Source: Candidatus Moraniibacteriota bacterium (GTDB lineage Bacteria > Patescibacteriota > Minisyncoccia > Moranbacterales > UBA1568). From it: a stretch of 39,040 nt of DNA. Location: positions 1 through 39,040 of the forward strand of contig CAIOMK010000016.1 in the NCBI GenBank assembly GCA_903859375.1. Reading direction: 5' to 3'. A model generated the notes under the pieces. The model saw only the letters and a list, made by a program, of their open reading frames with translations, did not search any database and was not told where the DNA came from. Below, piece by piece: positions 16,903-25,247 of this stretch. Position numbers and translations under genes: made by a program. Positions within the stretch are counted from its first letter, which is position 1, and every line of letters starts with the position of its first letter.

Positions 16903-17304
16903 TCAAAGATATATGCTTTTAAAATGACGGATATCCTGTCGTAAGGATATTTTTTCGATAGTTATCAGAACGGCATCGAATCGATAAGAAACAAGCTCCT
17001 TCCCATGTTCACGGATATAACCTTCCGCAATCCGGGAGAGTCGGCGCAATTTTTCACGCGTGATACTTTCCTCCGGGAGAGGCTCTCCTTGACCGTCGGA
17101 ATAGGTACGGGCCTTTACCTCTACAAATACGAGCTCCTGCCCGTCTTGCGCCACGATATCAAGTTCCCCAAGTGCTTTTCCTTTTAAATTTCTATAGTTT
17201 CGATCTAAAATTCGATATCCTAATGATCGAAGGTATGTTACGGCCTCGTCCTCTCCGAAATTCCCGACAACATTGTTCAGATGGAATCTCCTGAGCAAAC
17301 CCAT
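16903..17304 (-). CDS. YraN/UPF0102 family putative endonuclease
   Basis: The 133-residue protein matches the YraN family, a small PD-(D/E)XK nuclease-like fold: GNFGEDEAVTYLRSLGYRILDRNYR, then GELDIVAQDGQELVFVEVKAR, which holds the Asp and the E-x-K catalytic positions, then the C-terminal KLRRLSRIAEGYI and RFDAVLI blocks. Its cellular role is not firmly known. The start lies only about 35 bp downstream of the intrinsic terminator of the structured RNA, so yraN is either read through from that transcript or has a weak promoter of its own. Confidence 0.93.
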   Translation of the reverse strand: MGLLRRFHLNNVVGNFGEDEAVTYLRSLGYRILDRNYRNLKGKALGELDIVAQDGQELVFVEVKARTYSDGQGEPLPEESITREKLRRLSRIAEGYIREHGKELVSYRFDAVLITIEKISLRQDIRHFKSIYL

Positions 17305-17338
17305 ACGCTGATAATGGCTTAATTACGGTTTTTTATAT

Positions 17339-17361
17339 AAAAAAAATGCCTTTACGTGGCA
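17339..17361 (-). terminator. Terminator of the structured RNA, just upstream of yraN
   Basis: The minus strand reads TGCC-ACGTAAA-GGCA followed by eight T residues. The stem is short (4 bp, extendable by the flanking GGTGCC), but the T-run is long and directly adjacent. Confidence 0.65.
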
Positions 17362-17855
17362 CCAAATCATCCAACATAACCTCGCCCGACATCCAATCAA
17401 TATAAAATTGTTGGTGTCGGGCGCTTCTTGCGCCCCTATAAATAAATATGTGGCTGAAGCGCCCGACTGCATGTCCCAACATGTGACGAGGTTACCGCGT
17501 CCCGGGTGAAGTAGACACTAAGTAATCCATTCTGTCGCATGTAGTTTGTGAACATGCTACCTTTTTTTTGTTGTCTGTCTGACTGCTACGACAACTTCTT
17601 TTCACCGTTCTCTGGCTTTTAGCCTTTGGAATTCAAAGAACAATTTCTCTATTTTTATTTTTGTATAAACGCGCCGATTATATTATTTTTCGGCGGAGTG
17701 TTTATGTTTGTTTTGGTCCTCGGGTCAGATCCGAGGCGGCAAAAGGTCGAGTTTACCTTTTACACTTGAACAGTGAAAGAGGTTTCAGTCACGATCAGGG
17801 GGATTCGTGGCTGAAGCTTCTTTCTCCGTTCCCCTTTGTTAGTAACGAACCTTAC
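17340..17855 (-). ncRNA. Candidate ~516-nt structured non-coding RNA, or very long leader of yraN
   Basis: There is no protein gene in this stretch. A strong promoter starts it and a T8 terminator ends it. Between them many stable helices follow one another: AGTAA/TTACT; TCAG-CACGA/TCGTG-CTGA with a CCCCC loop that can pair with an upstream GGGG (pseudoknot); AAAAGGT/ACCTTTT; CCTCGG/CCGAGG; CGCCGA/TCGGCG; a GTTCT/AGAAC junction holding CTTTG/CAAAG and GGCT/AGCC; GTTGTC/GACAAC; GCATGT/ACATGC; and a GC-rich 3' module closed by TAACCTCG/CGAGGTTA. I find neither the RNase P GAGGAAAGTC and AGATGAATGAC blocks, the SRP GGAAGCAGC loop, nor a tmRNA tRNA-like 3' end, so I leave it unassigned. The helices are seen by eye; no folding was run. 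Confidence 0.65.
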
Positions 17856-17861
17856 TACGTC

Positions 17862-17890
17862 ATTATAGCAATAAATATGCCTCGGGTCAA
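17862..17890 (-). promoter_or_regulatory. Strong promoter of the structured RNA
   Basis: On the minus strand there is TTGACC, exactly 17 bp, then a perfect TATAAT. The predicted +1 is a G near 17855. It is one of the best sigma70-type promoters in the window. Confidence 0.8.
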
Positions 17891-18014
17891 TCGTCAAAGC
17901 CTTTTTTCCTTTACCTTGGGCCGTTATCAGTCATAGTTTTTTATGAGCCGACAAGAAGAGAAAAGGTGTCTGATAAATAAGTCTTATCACTTTATTTTAA
18001 GCCTTATCAAAGGG

Positions 18015-19136
18015 CTAATTCTGCGACTGTTTCTGTATCAAATTTCCGAGTACCAATCGGAATGAATTTTTACTCGTTCCGATGATCCACGTATTGCCAA
18101 GAACAATATTGTCGAATGAGCTGTCCGTTGTCGGATCCACAATTGCATAACGCGTCTTCAGGGCTCCAAACGTCCCGTCATTGAAAGTCATTGCTGTCGG
18201 AATGACAAAATCTTTTCCGTAGAGAAGTGACCCGAACAGGGAAGGGAGTGACGGTTCATTCTTCTGTATCGATGATGGTAACAAAGAAGAATCTTTCACG
18301 TTGACAGTGAGCACCCTTCTTACGGTCGAACCTTCGGAAACGAAAGCTATTGAAAAGGATTCATTTACGCTCGACAACATCTCGGAAGGCAGCTTCAGAC
18401 CGAGAAGGTAGGCGAACCGGGAAAACGCGATCGGATTGTTGTTATTGTCACGAACTATGAATTCGATCGGGGCCGACTGAGCCATCGATCCGACCTTGGC
18501 AGCAGTCTCATCAAGGACCGACATGACGCCTTCTTTCGTCTGACCGACTGATTCCGTATCGATTACAAGGTAATTCGGATTAACCGAAGAAAACACTTGA
18601 AGCGGTTCCACCGGGAAAGGCGTCGGATTATCCGTCGGAGCGGACGTATCGGCAGGTTGTGTCACGGGCTGATCGACAACTCCGGAGGCAGTCTTGCTTC
18701 CGTCGTTACTGAAGAAAAAAAAGAAAACAAAAACACCAATCCCTATGACAAGTATTGAAGCACCTCCTATTATGATCCATTTCAGAGTATCCTTCGACGA
18801 ACCGCCGGAGGAAGGCATCGGCACTTCCGCCTTTTGATCGAGTTTCACGGATGTGTCTGAAACCGTGACCGGAATGTTTTCAACAAGCTCGCTTTTAGCG
18901 GTCTCAGTCGGCTGAGTCACAGAAGCGGTTACACTCTGATTTTCCAAAAAAGGATTTCCTACCTGAGCTTGGGCAGAGATGTTTGGATCGGATACAGGAT
19001 TCGCCTTATGGGTCTTTCCTGAAAGCTCTTCAAGATCGTCTCGCATCACACGGATATTACGATAATCATCCTGTGTGATTTCGGCCGACGGGGCCTTTGT
19101 TTCTTTTTTTCGGAAGAGCTTTTTAAAATCGCTCAT
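18015..19136 (-). CDS. Single-pass membrane protein of unknown function
   Basis: I do not recognise this 373-residue protein. An N-terminal basic stretch (KKLFRKKETKAPS) and about 110 hydrophilic residues rich in Ser, Thr, Val and Pro precede one membrane helix at about 119-143 (WIIIGGASILVIGIGVFVFFFFF). A Thr/Pro/Asp linker (TQPADTSAPTDNPTPFPVEP) leads to an extracytoplasmic domain of about 170 residues with alternating beta and alpha character. That domain contains PIEFIVRDNNNNPIAFSRFAYLLGLKLP and a C-terminal DNIVLGNTWIIGTSKNSFRLVLG. Proteins of this layout are common hypotheticals in CPR genomes. It lies downstream of pnp on the same strand, separated by a probable terminator. Confidence 0.8.
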   Translation of the reverse strand: MSDFKKLFRKKETKAPSAEITQDDYRNIRVMRDDLEELSGKTHKANPVSDPNISAQAQVGNPFLENQSVTASVTQPTETAKSELVENIPVTVSDTSVKLDQKAEVPMPSSGGSSKDTLKWIIIGGASILVIGIGVFVFFFFFSNDGSKTASGVVDQPVTQPADTSAPTDNPTPFPVEPLQVFSSVNPNYLVIDTESVGQTKEGVMSVLDETAAKVGSMAQSAPIEFIVRDNNNNPIAFSRFAYLLGLKLPSEMLSSVNESFSIAFVSEGSTVRRVLTVNVKDSSLLPSSIQKNEPSLPSLFGSLLYGKDFVIPTAMTFNDGTFGALKTRYAIVDPTTDSSFDNIVLGNTWIIGTSKNSFRLVLGNLIQKQSQN

Positions 19137-19192
19137 ATACTGTTGATATATCCTTTGTTTCTTTTTTAAAGTGTATCACTATTTTCGAATAA

Positions 19193-19226
19193 TAAAAAGG
19201 GCCGGGCGAAAGCCACGACCCCTTCT
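19193..19226 (-). terminator. Probable terminator after pnp
   Basis: The minus strand reads AAGGGGTCGTGGC-TTTC-GCCCGGCCC followed by TTTTTATT. The stem is imperfect but GC rich and has a T5 tail. It lies between the pnp stop and the next minus-strand gene. Confidence 0.6.
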
Positions 19227-19244
19227 ATTTCGAAACGACTGTCC

Positions 19245-21392
19245 CTATACCGCAGAGACAGAATCTCCGTCCGTCTTCGCCTGATGAAGAGCGGCCTTAT
19301 GCGAAAGATTGATGCGACCCTGACTGTCGATCTCCTTTACGATGACCGGTATGATATCGCCGACTTTCACGACATCCTCGACTTTTTCCACACGATAATC
19401 GGCAAGTTCTGATATATGGATCAAACCTTCCTGGTTAGGCAGTACCTCGGCAAACGCCCCAAAGGTCATCAGCCGGGTGATACGTCCCTGAAAGAGTTCT
19501 CCGGCTTTTACCTCGCGTGTGAGATTATTGATCCAATCAACCGCTTGCTTGGCACTCGTTTCATCGGTAGAGGTGATGAATACCGAACCGTCATCCTCGA
19601 TATCGATTGAAACACCGGTCTCATCGATGATACGGTTGATCATTTTTCCTCCGGGGCCGATGACGTCGCGGATCTTTTCCGGATTGATATGAATCGTGAT
19701 GATACGGGGAGCGTAAGGAGACATGACTTTTCTCGGCTCGGCAATCGTCTCGAGCATCTTTCCGAGGATGAAAAGCCGACTTTCTCTGGCCTGTTTCAAG
19801 GCTTCCGCGAGGGTATCCGGAGACAGACCGTCATTCTTTACGTCCATCTGCATGGCGGTAATGCCGTCAGCCGTACCGGCGACTTTGAAGTCCATATCTC
19901 CGAAGTGGTCTTCGAGTCCCTGAATGTCGGACAATACCCGGTATTCGCCATCACCCTCAATGATCCCCATCGCTATGCCTGCGACCGGCTTCCTTATCGG
20001 AACACCGGCATCCATGAGAGAGAGCGTAGATCCGCATGTCGATGCCATGGAAGACGACCCATTCGATGAGAGCACTTCTGAGACAAGCAACATGGTATAC
20101 GGGAAATCTTCATACGAAGGAAGAACCGGCAACAAGGCCTTTTCAGCGAGTGCGCCGTGACCGATCTCACGACGGCCCGGGCCGCGCATCGGACGGACTT
20201 CCCCGACCGAGTACGGAGGAAAATTATAAAAGTGCATATAGCGCTTCTTCATATCCACCTCCATCGTGTCGACGATCATCTGGTCACCGGGGGCGCCCAA
20301 GGTCGTAACCGTAAGGGCTTGTGTTTCCCCTCGTGTAAACAGACCGGTTCCATGCGTTCTTGGCAAAACACCGACGTGCGAAGTGATCGGGCGTACCTCG
20401 TCCAATTTCCGACCGTCCGGACGCAGATTTTCCTTCAGTATTTTCTCATGAAGAATCTCATCGGAAAGCTCATCCATCACCAAAGCTGAAATCTCACCCA
20501 AACCAGCCGCTTCTACCGGATATTTTTCGGCGATAAACGACTTCATCTTCTTGCTGATTTCCGCGAACGCCGCGTCTTTCTCTTCTTTCTTTACCTGCAG
20601 AAACAAAGTTTCGGCAAGACCGGTCTCACGAAGGAACGTCTTGAGATTCTCATCGAATCCCTCGGGGCCCGAGAGCATGATCGCTTCCGACTTCGGCTTG
20701 CCGATCTCCTGACGTATCGTGTCGATGAACGATGCTATTTTTTGGACGCTTTCAAAAGCGAATCGTATCGCATCTGCCATTTCAGCCTCCGGAATTTCAT
20801 TCGCACCGGCTTCAATCATATTCACCTTATCCCTGGTTCCGGAAACCATGAGATCAAGGGCGTTATCCGCACTCTCCCTCTCTTCGGTACTCGGGTTGAG
20901 GATAAATCCGTTCCCATTGATTCGGCCGACACGGACAGCTCCGACCGGACCGTTCCACGGAATATCCGAGATGGCAAGTGCCGCCGATGCGGCAATGATG
21001 GCCACAAGATCCGTGTCGTTTTCTCCGTCGAAAGAAAGCGTGGTCGCGATGACTTGCACCTCACTTCTCATCCGTCCGTTAAAAAGAGGGCGGACAGTAC
21101 GGTCTACTGCGCGACCTGAAAGGACGGCGGCATCGGACGGACGACCTTCTCTCTTTATGAAACGCGAGCCTTTGATCTTTCCGGCTGCATAATACCGCTC
21201 TTCGTAATCAACCATCAGCGGAAAATATCCGCGTGATTGCCCGGCGCCTTTGGACATGACCGCTGTCGCCAATACGACCGTTTCCCCATAGCTTACCGTC
21301 ACCGCCCCGTTCGCCTGCTCCGCAAGGAGTCCGGTCGAAATACGGAGTTCGCGGCCGCCCAATTGGAGCGACCAACTTTTCGCTTCCCTCAT
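19245..21392 (-). CDS. pnp: Polyribonucleotide nucleotidyltransferase (PNPase)
   Basis: PNPase degrades RNA 3' to 5' by phosphorolysis as a trimer. Two RNase PH domains are visible: the first with YGETVVLATAV and GYFPLMVDYEERYYAAGKIKGSRFIKREGRPSDAAVLSGRAVDRTVRPLF, the second with LRPDGRKLDEVRPI, RTHGTGLFTRGETQAL, YNFPPYSVGE and SSMASTCG.SLSLMDAGVP. A KH domain (VIGPGGKMINRIIDETGVSIDIEDDG) and an S1 domain (GRITRLMTFGAFAEVLPNQEGLIHISEL) follow. The ORF track adds 39 codons; I place the start at the ATG at 21392 (MREAKSWSLQLGGRELRISTG, 715 residues), where family members begin, with a GAGG about 10 bp upstream. Confidence 0.96.
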   Translation of the reverse strand: MREAKSWSLQLGGRELRISTGLLAEQANGAVTVSYGETVVLATAVMSKGAGQSRGYFPLMVDYEERYYAAGKIKGSRFIKREGRPSDAAVLSGRAVDRTVRPLFNGRMRSEVQVIATTLSFDGENDTDLVAIIAASAALAISDIPWNGPVGAVRVGRINGNGFILNPSTEERESADNALDLMVSGTRDKVNMIEAGANEIPEAEMADAIRFAFESVQKIASFIDTIRQEIGKPKSEAIMLSGPEGFDENLKTFLRETGLAETLFLQVKKEEKDAAFAEISKKMKSFIAEKYPVEAAGLGEISALVMDELSDEILHEKILKENLRPDGRKLDEVRPITSHVGVLPRTHGTGLFTRGETQALTVTTLGAPGDQMIVDTMEVDMKKRYMHFYNFPPYSVGEVRPMRGPGRREIGHGALAEKALLPVLPSYEDFPYTMLLVSEVLSSNGSSSMASTCGSTLSLMDAGVPIRKPVAGIAMGIIEGDGEYRVLSDIQGLEDHFGDMDFKVAGTADGITAMQMDVKNDGLSPDTLAEALKQARESRLFILGKMLETIAEPRKVMSPYAPRIITIHINPEKIRDVIGPGGKMINRIIDETGVSIDIEDDGSVFITSTDETSAKQAVDWINNLTREVKAGELFQGRITRLMTFGAFAEVLPNQEGLIHISELADYRVEKVEDVVKVGDIIPVIVKEIDSQGRINLSHKAALHQAKTDGDSVSAV

Positions 21393-21582
21393 AGATTTGA
21401 CGTCCTCGTTTGACGAGCGAAGACTCAAAGCGCAAAAATGAAACAAGAATCCCTTTCTTTCCTCATTTTTGAGATTTGAGTGATAACGCGCGTCCGAAGA
21501 CGATATCAATATTTACCCTCATCCCCACTCTACGGAGTAACAGAGGAAAAGTCAATTTGAGACAGTGCTACAAAGGCTTATT

Positions 21583-21619
21583 AAAAACAGGAACCGCCCG
21601 TGGGCAGCTCCTGTTTTTT
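21583..21619. terminator. Bidirectional terminator after the NYN gene
   Basis: AACAGGA-CCGCCCGTGGGC-TCCTGTT forms a long interrupted stem with A-tracts on the left and T6 on the right. On the minus strand the RNA ends with GTTTTTAATAA. It lies directly after the stop of the NYN gene and before pnp. Confidence 0.85.
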
Positions 21620-21632
21620 GGTCTCTACAACC

Positions 21633-22190
21633 CTATCGTCCGCCCAAAAGGTACTTCTTCCGATCGGAAGAAAGATTAAGAAACTCATCGGCGGTCTCTA
21701 CGAGCTTGGAGCTTGCCGACTCGGCGAAACCAACCACCTCGACCCGACAACCGAACGTCCCCTGGAGATATTCCACAAGCGGTATATAATCCCCATCTCC
21801 CGACGCGAGCACGACCACGTCGAGTTTAGCCGCCATTTTAATGGCATCGACAGTTATACCTACGTCCCAATCCCCTTTTTTTGCTCCATCAGGAAATATC
21901 TGCAATTCTTTCGTCTTGACGTCATAACCGTAGGTTCCTATCGTTTCAAAGAATTTTTCCTCCGTAGCCTCCGCCGTAGTGATTCCGTACGCGATGGCAC
22001 GGATAAGTTTCCTCCCGGCAACCGCTTCGACAAGAACGCTGTTGAAATTCACTTTTTTCTTGTACACGACCCGCGCACTATGATACAGATTGGACACGTC
22101 GACGAACACCCCGACGCGCTGTTCCATGAGCTTTGCCATACGTTTTCGATCATTTATGATATATTCCCGTCGACCGACCATATAAAACAT
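21633..22190 (-). CDS. NYN-domain (LabA/DUF88-type) putative ribonuclease
   Basis: The protein has up to 185 residues and a PIN-like NYN domain. The metal-binding acidic residues lie in GVFVDVSNLYHSAR, KKGDWDVGITVDAIKMAAKLDVVVLASGDGDYIPLVEYLQ and VEVVGFAESASSKLVETADEFLNL. NYN proteins of this type are thought to be metal-dependent RNases; the substrate is unknown. Family members usually begin near 'RVGVFVDVSN', so the true start may be the internal Met18 (22139) or Met22. It is placed between rpsO and pnp, both RNA-linked genes, which suggests RNA processing but does not prove it. Confidence 0.85.
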   Translation of the reverse strand: MFYMVGRREYIINDRKRMAKLMEQRVGVFVDVSNLYHSARVVYKKKVNFNSVLVEAVAGRKLIRAIAYGITTAEATEEKFFETIGTYGYDVKTKELQIFPDGAKKGDWDVGITVDAIKMAAKLDVVVLASGDGDYIPLVEYLQGTFGCRVEVVGFAESASSKLVETADEFLNLSSDRKKYLLGGR

Positions 22191-22267
22191 CTTTTTTTCA
22201 CATCGGTCTTCCTGCCTTGTTTTCGTCGCGACAATGAGACAAATCGATTGCTACTCCGATTATTCCT

Positions 22268-22298
22268 AAAAACAAGAACTGCTCCCGAAGGAGCAGTT
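22268..22298 (-). terminator. Intrinsic terminator after rpsO
   Basis: The minus strand reads AACTGCTCC-TTCG-GGAGCAGTT followed by CTTGTTTTTAGG: a 9-bp stem with a stable UUCG tetraloop, and a T5 a few bases on. It lies directly after the rpsO stop. Confidence 0.85.
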
Positions 22299-22305
22299 AA
22301 AAAAA

Positions 22306-22569
22306 CTATAGGCCGAGTGTTTTCTTCAATCCCTTTACCGCCTTCTCGTCAGTCTTCTCGAGATAAGCGAAAAGTTTCTTTCTCTTCGCGACCATTTTCA
22401 AAAGACCGCGTCGGGAATGAAAATCCTGCTTGTTCTTCTTGAGATGAGCGGTAAGCCGCTTGATCTTCTCGGTGAACATCGCGATCTGATATTCCGGGGA
22501 ACCGGTATCCGTATCATGACGTTTGACCTCCTTGGTCACCTTCTCCTTCTGCGCATGTGTAAGCGCCAT
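22306..22569 (-). CDS. rpsO: 30S ribosomal protein S15
   Basis: S15 binds 16S rRNA early in 30S assembly. The 87-residue protein has normal length and the family blocks KRHDTDTGSPEYQIAMFTEKIKRLTAHLKKNKQDFHSRRGLLKMVAKRKKLFAYL. It is upstream of pnp as in many bacteria, but with a NYN gene and two terminators in between. Its leader carries two adjacent hairpins that could be an S15 autoregulatory site. Confidence 0.97.
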   Translation of the reverse strand: MALTHAQKEKVTKEVKRHDTDTGSPEYQIAMFTEKIKRLTAHLKKNKQDFHSRRGLLKMVAKRKKLFAYLEKTDEKAVKGLKKTLGL

Positions 22570-22597
22570 ACTCGTTCGTAAGCCATACCGTCGTGCC

Positions 22598-22630
22598 GTG
22601 GCAAATTGCCACGAGGCGCTTTCGCGTCTC
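22598..22630 (-). promoter_or_regulatory. Tandem hairpins in the rpsO leader, possible S15 autoregulatory element
   Basis: On the minus strand GAGACGC-GAAA-GCGCCTC (with a GAAA tetraloop) is directly followed by GTGGCAATTTGCCAC, ending about 29 bp before the rpsO ATG. S15 is known to repress its own mRNA through leader structures in several phyla, with differing folds. Assigning this role here is an inference. Confidence 0.45.
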
Positions 22631-22711
22631 CACCCGCACCACTGTACGCTTCACCTAAATCAAATTAACTTCTACACGATAACACGACATGGAAATATTG
22701 GCAAGCCTATC

Positions 22712-22735
22712 GAAAAACTGCCTTTCGGCAGTCTT
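22712..22735 (-). terminator. Intrinsic terminator after gyrA
   Basis: The minus strand reads GACTGCC-GAAA-GGCAGT followed by TTTTCG. It lies about 30 bp downstream of the gyrA stop codon. Confidence 0.8.
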
Positions 22736-22763
22736 TCGATTCGCAACTTTCAACATTTTACGG

Positions 22764-25220
22764 TCAAAGAATCGTGAACGCCCCGACCTTGTCGCCGGAT
22801 TGAGGCTTCATCACACGGACTCCCTGCGTTACGCGGGAAAGAAGCGGGACTGACTTGAACGGGATGCGGATAATGGTCCCCTTCTCCGAGGTAAGGATCA
22901 GATCATCCTCGATATTTGCCATCGAAGTGATAGCCGCACCGACAAGCTTACCGGTCTTGTCGGTTATCCGCATCGTCTTGATGCCGGAGCCACCGCGTTT
23001 CTGGACCTTGTAATGTTTCAGATCGGATCGTTTTCCTTGCCCGTTCTGGGAAAGAATCAACAATTCGAGGCCTTTCTCCCCCTTATCTATAACATCCATG
23101 GCAACCACCCGATCGCCTTCCCCCAGCCGGATACCACGGACTCCCGCAGCGGATCGTCCCATCGCCCGGACATCGGTCTCCTTGAATCGGATAGCCTGTC
23201 CGTCTTGGCTGGTCATGATGATATCATCCCCACCGTCGGTCGGACGGACCCAACTCAACAAATCACCCTTTTCAAGATTGATTGCGATCAGTCCGGAACG
23301 CCTTACGTTCTCGAATTCCTCAATCTTCGTCTTTTTTACCGTTCCATCGTGCGTCGCCATGAACAGATATTTCGTGTCATCGTCTTTCTTTCGGGCAACC
23401 AATTCCGTAATCTTCTCTTCAGGGCTGATCTGAATGAAGTTGACTATCGCGGCACCCTTCGCGGTCCGGGATGATTCCGGAATCTCATATGCCTTAAGCT
23501 GGAAGACTTTGCCGGTATTCGTGAAAAACAGCAGGTCCGCGTGCGTTTCGAGGGAAAGCACTATTGCGATCCGATCTTCCTCCTTGGTCACGGCACCTAT
23601 GACACCTTTTCCGCCCCTCTTTTGGACACGATATGCATCGGGGTTCATTCTCTTTATGTAGCCGTCCTCGGAAAGTGTGATTATCGCATCCTCGTTCGGA
23701 ATGAGATCCTCTTGTTTGAACTCACCGATTCCATTCGGTACGATTTTCGTTTTTCGGGCATCACCGTACTTGTCACGAAGCTCCAAAAGCTCGGTCTTAA
23801 CGGTGGAAAGAATCTGTTCACGACTCGCGAGCAACGCCTCAAGTGTCGCGATAAGCTGACGCTTTTCCGCAAGCTCATCGTCGATTTTCTGACGTTCGAG
23901 TCCGGAAAGGGTCTGCAAACGCATCTCAAGAATCGCAGTCGTCTGGCGATCCGAGAGACGGAAGTTTTTCATGAGGTTTTGGTACGCCTCCTCCTTGTTT
24001 TTTGATTTCTTGATGGTCGCGATTATCTCGTCAATGTGATCGAGTGCCTTCTTGAGACCCTCAAGGATATGTTCCCTGTCTTTTGCCTTCGCCAGTTCAT
24101 ATTCGGCGCGTCTGACGACCACTTTCTGTCGATGCGCGATGTAATATTCGAGAATCGATTTCAAACTGAGTATCTGCGGGTCGATACCGTCGACAAGCGC
24201 CAACATGTTCACGTTGAAATTCTTCTGAAGATCCGTATGGGTATACAGCTGATTCAGAACTTTTTGCGGGTAGGCATCTTTTTTGAGCTCCACGACAACC
24301 CGAACACCGTCCTTATCGGATTCGTCACGAAGATCACGAATGCCCAATATTTTTCCATCCTTGACGAGATCGGCAAGCTTTTCTATCATAGTCGCCTTGT
24401 TCGTCTGATAGGTCATCTCAGTGACGATGATCTGAAACATGCCCGCTTTCGTCTCGACGATTTCAGCTTTCGCCCGGGTCGCTATCTTTCCACGGCCCGT
24501 AGCGTACGCTTCTCGGATATCGGCGGAGTTATAGGCTATGCCCCCGGTAGGGAAATCAGGGCCCTTTATAAATTTCATCAGGTCGTCGATGGTCGCGTCC
24601 GGATGATCGATAAGGTGGCAAATCCCGTCCGTAAGCTCATCAAGATTATGTGGCGGTATGTTCGTTGCCATTCCGACCGCTATACCGACCGTTCCGTTCA
24701 AAAGGAGTTGAGGTAACTTCGCAGGAAGCACGGTCGGCTCCATGTGGACCCCGTCAAAGTTCGGCACAAAATCAACCGTATCCTTCTCGATGTCAAGAAG
24801 CATTTCCTCGGCAATCGAAGCGAGTTTCGCTTCGGTATAACGATACGCCGCCGCGCTGTCACCGTCCATCGATCCGAAGTTACCCTGCCCCCAGACAAGC
24901 GGGTATCGGAGAGAAAAGTCCTGAGCCATTCGGACCATCGTGTCATATACCGCGGTATCGCCGTGAGGATGCCATTTTCCGAGCACTTCTCCGACTACCG
25001 TTGCCGACTTGCGGAACTTCGATGTCGAACGAAGACCGGTGGACCACATCGAATACAAGATTCGACGATGAACCGGCTTCATACCGTCACGGACGTCCGG
25101 CAAGGCGCGGGCCACGATGACGCTCATCGCGTAGTCAAGATATGACTGTCTCACTTCATCGGTGATCTGTCTCTCCTCTATCCGTCCATGGATATCGATT
25201 TCATGTTGCTCCTGAGCCAT
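22764..25220 (-). CDS. gyrA: DNA gyrase subunit A
   Basis: GyrA is the DNA-cutting subunit of gyrase, which adds negative supercoils. The 818-residue protein has SYLDYAMSVIVARALPDVRDGMKPVHRRILYSM, the quinolone-resistance region HPHGDTAVYDTMVRMAQ with Thr at the position of E. coli Ser83, and the catalytic tyrosine in AAAYRYTEAKL (E. coli Tyr122 context AMRYTE). The C-terminal beta-pinwheel carries a GyrA box, YRVQKRGGKG, which separates gyrase from topoisomerase IV. A later YKVQKRGGSG is a second, degenerate copy. gyrB is not in the window. Confidence 0.96.
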   Translation of the reverse strand: MAQEQHEIDIHGRIEERQITDEVRQSYLDYAMSVIVARALPDVRDGMKPVHRRILYSMWSTGLRSTSKFRKSATVVGEVLGKWHPHGDTAVYDTMVRMAQDFSLRYPLVWGQGNFGSMDGDSAAAYRYTEAKLASIAEEMLLDIEKDTVDFVPNFDGVHMEPTVLPAKLPQLLLNGTVGIAVGMATNIPPHNLDELTDGICHLIDHPDATIDDLMKFIKGPDFPTGGIAYNSADIREAYATGRGKIATRAKAEIVETKAGMFQIIVTEMTYQTNKATMIEKLADLVKDGKILGIRDLRDESDKDGVRVVVELKKDAYPQKVLNQLYTHTDLQKNFNVNMLALVDGIDPQILSLKSILEYYIAHRQKVVVRRAEYELAKAKDREHILEGLKKALDHIDEIIATIKKSKNKEEAYQNLMKNFRLSDRQTTAILEMRLQTLSGLERQKIDDELAEKRQLIATLEALLASREQILSTVKTELLELRDKYGDARKTKIVPNGIGEFKQEDLIPNEDAIITLSEDGYIKRMNPDAYRVQKRGGKGVIGAVTKEEDRIAIVLSLETHADLLFFTNTGKVFQLKAYEIPESSRTAKGAAIVNFIQISPEEKITELVARKKDDDTKYLFMATHDGTVKKTKIEEFENVRRSGLIAINLEKGDLLSWVRPTDGGDDIIMTSQDGQAIRFKETDVRAMGRSAAGVRGIRLGEGDRVVAMDVIDKGEKGLELLILSQNGQGKRSDLKHYKVQKRGGSGIKTMRITDKTGKLVGAAITSMANIEDDLILTSEKGTIIRIPFKSVPLLSRVTQGVRVMKPQSGDKVGAFTIL

Positions 25221-25247
25221 ACGGTGTATTCGCTAAATGATCTCTCC

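Noticed and set aside
17340-17855. RNase P RNA or tmRNA identity for the structured RNA
   Set aside because: Short likenesses (GGTAAACTCGACC, GACAGAA) exist, but the universal blocks GAGGAAAGTC and AGATGAATGAC and any tRNA-like TTCGA 3' arm are missing.
17661-17936. Plus-strand 91-aa ORF in the structured-RNA region
   Set aside because: It runs antisense to a set of hairpins and has no recognisable protein features.
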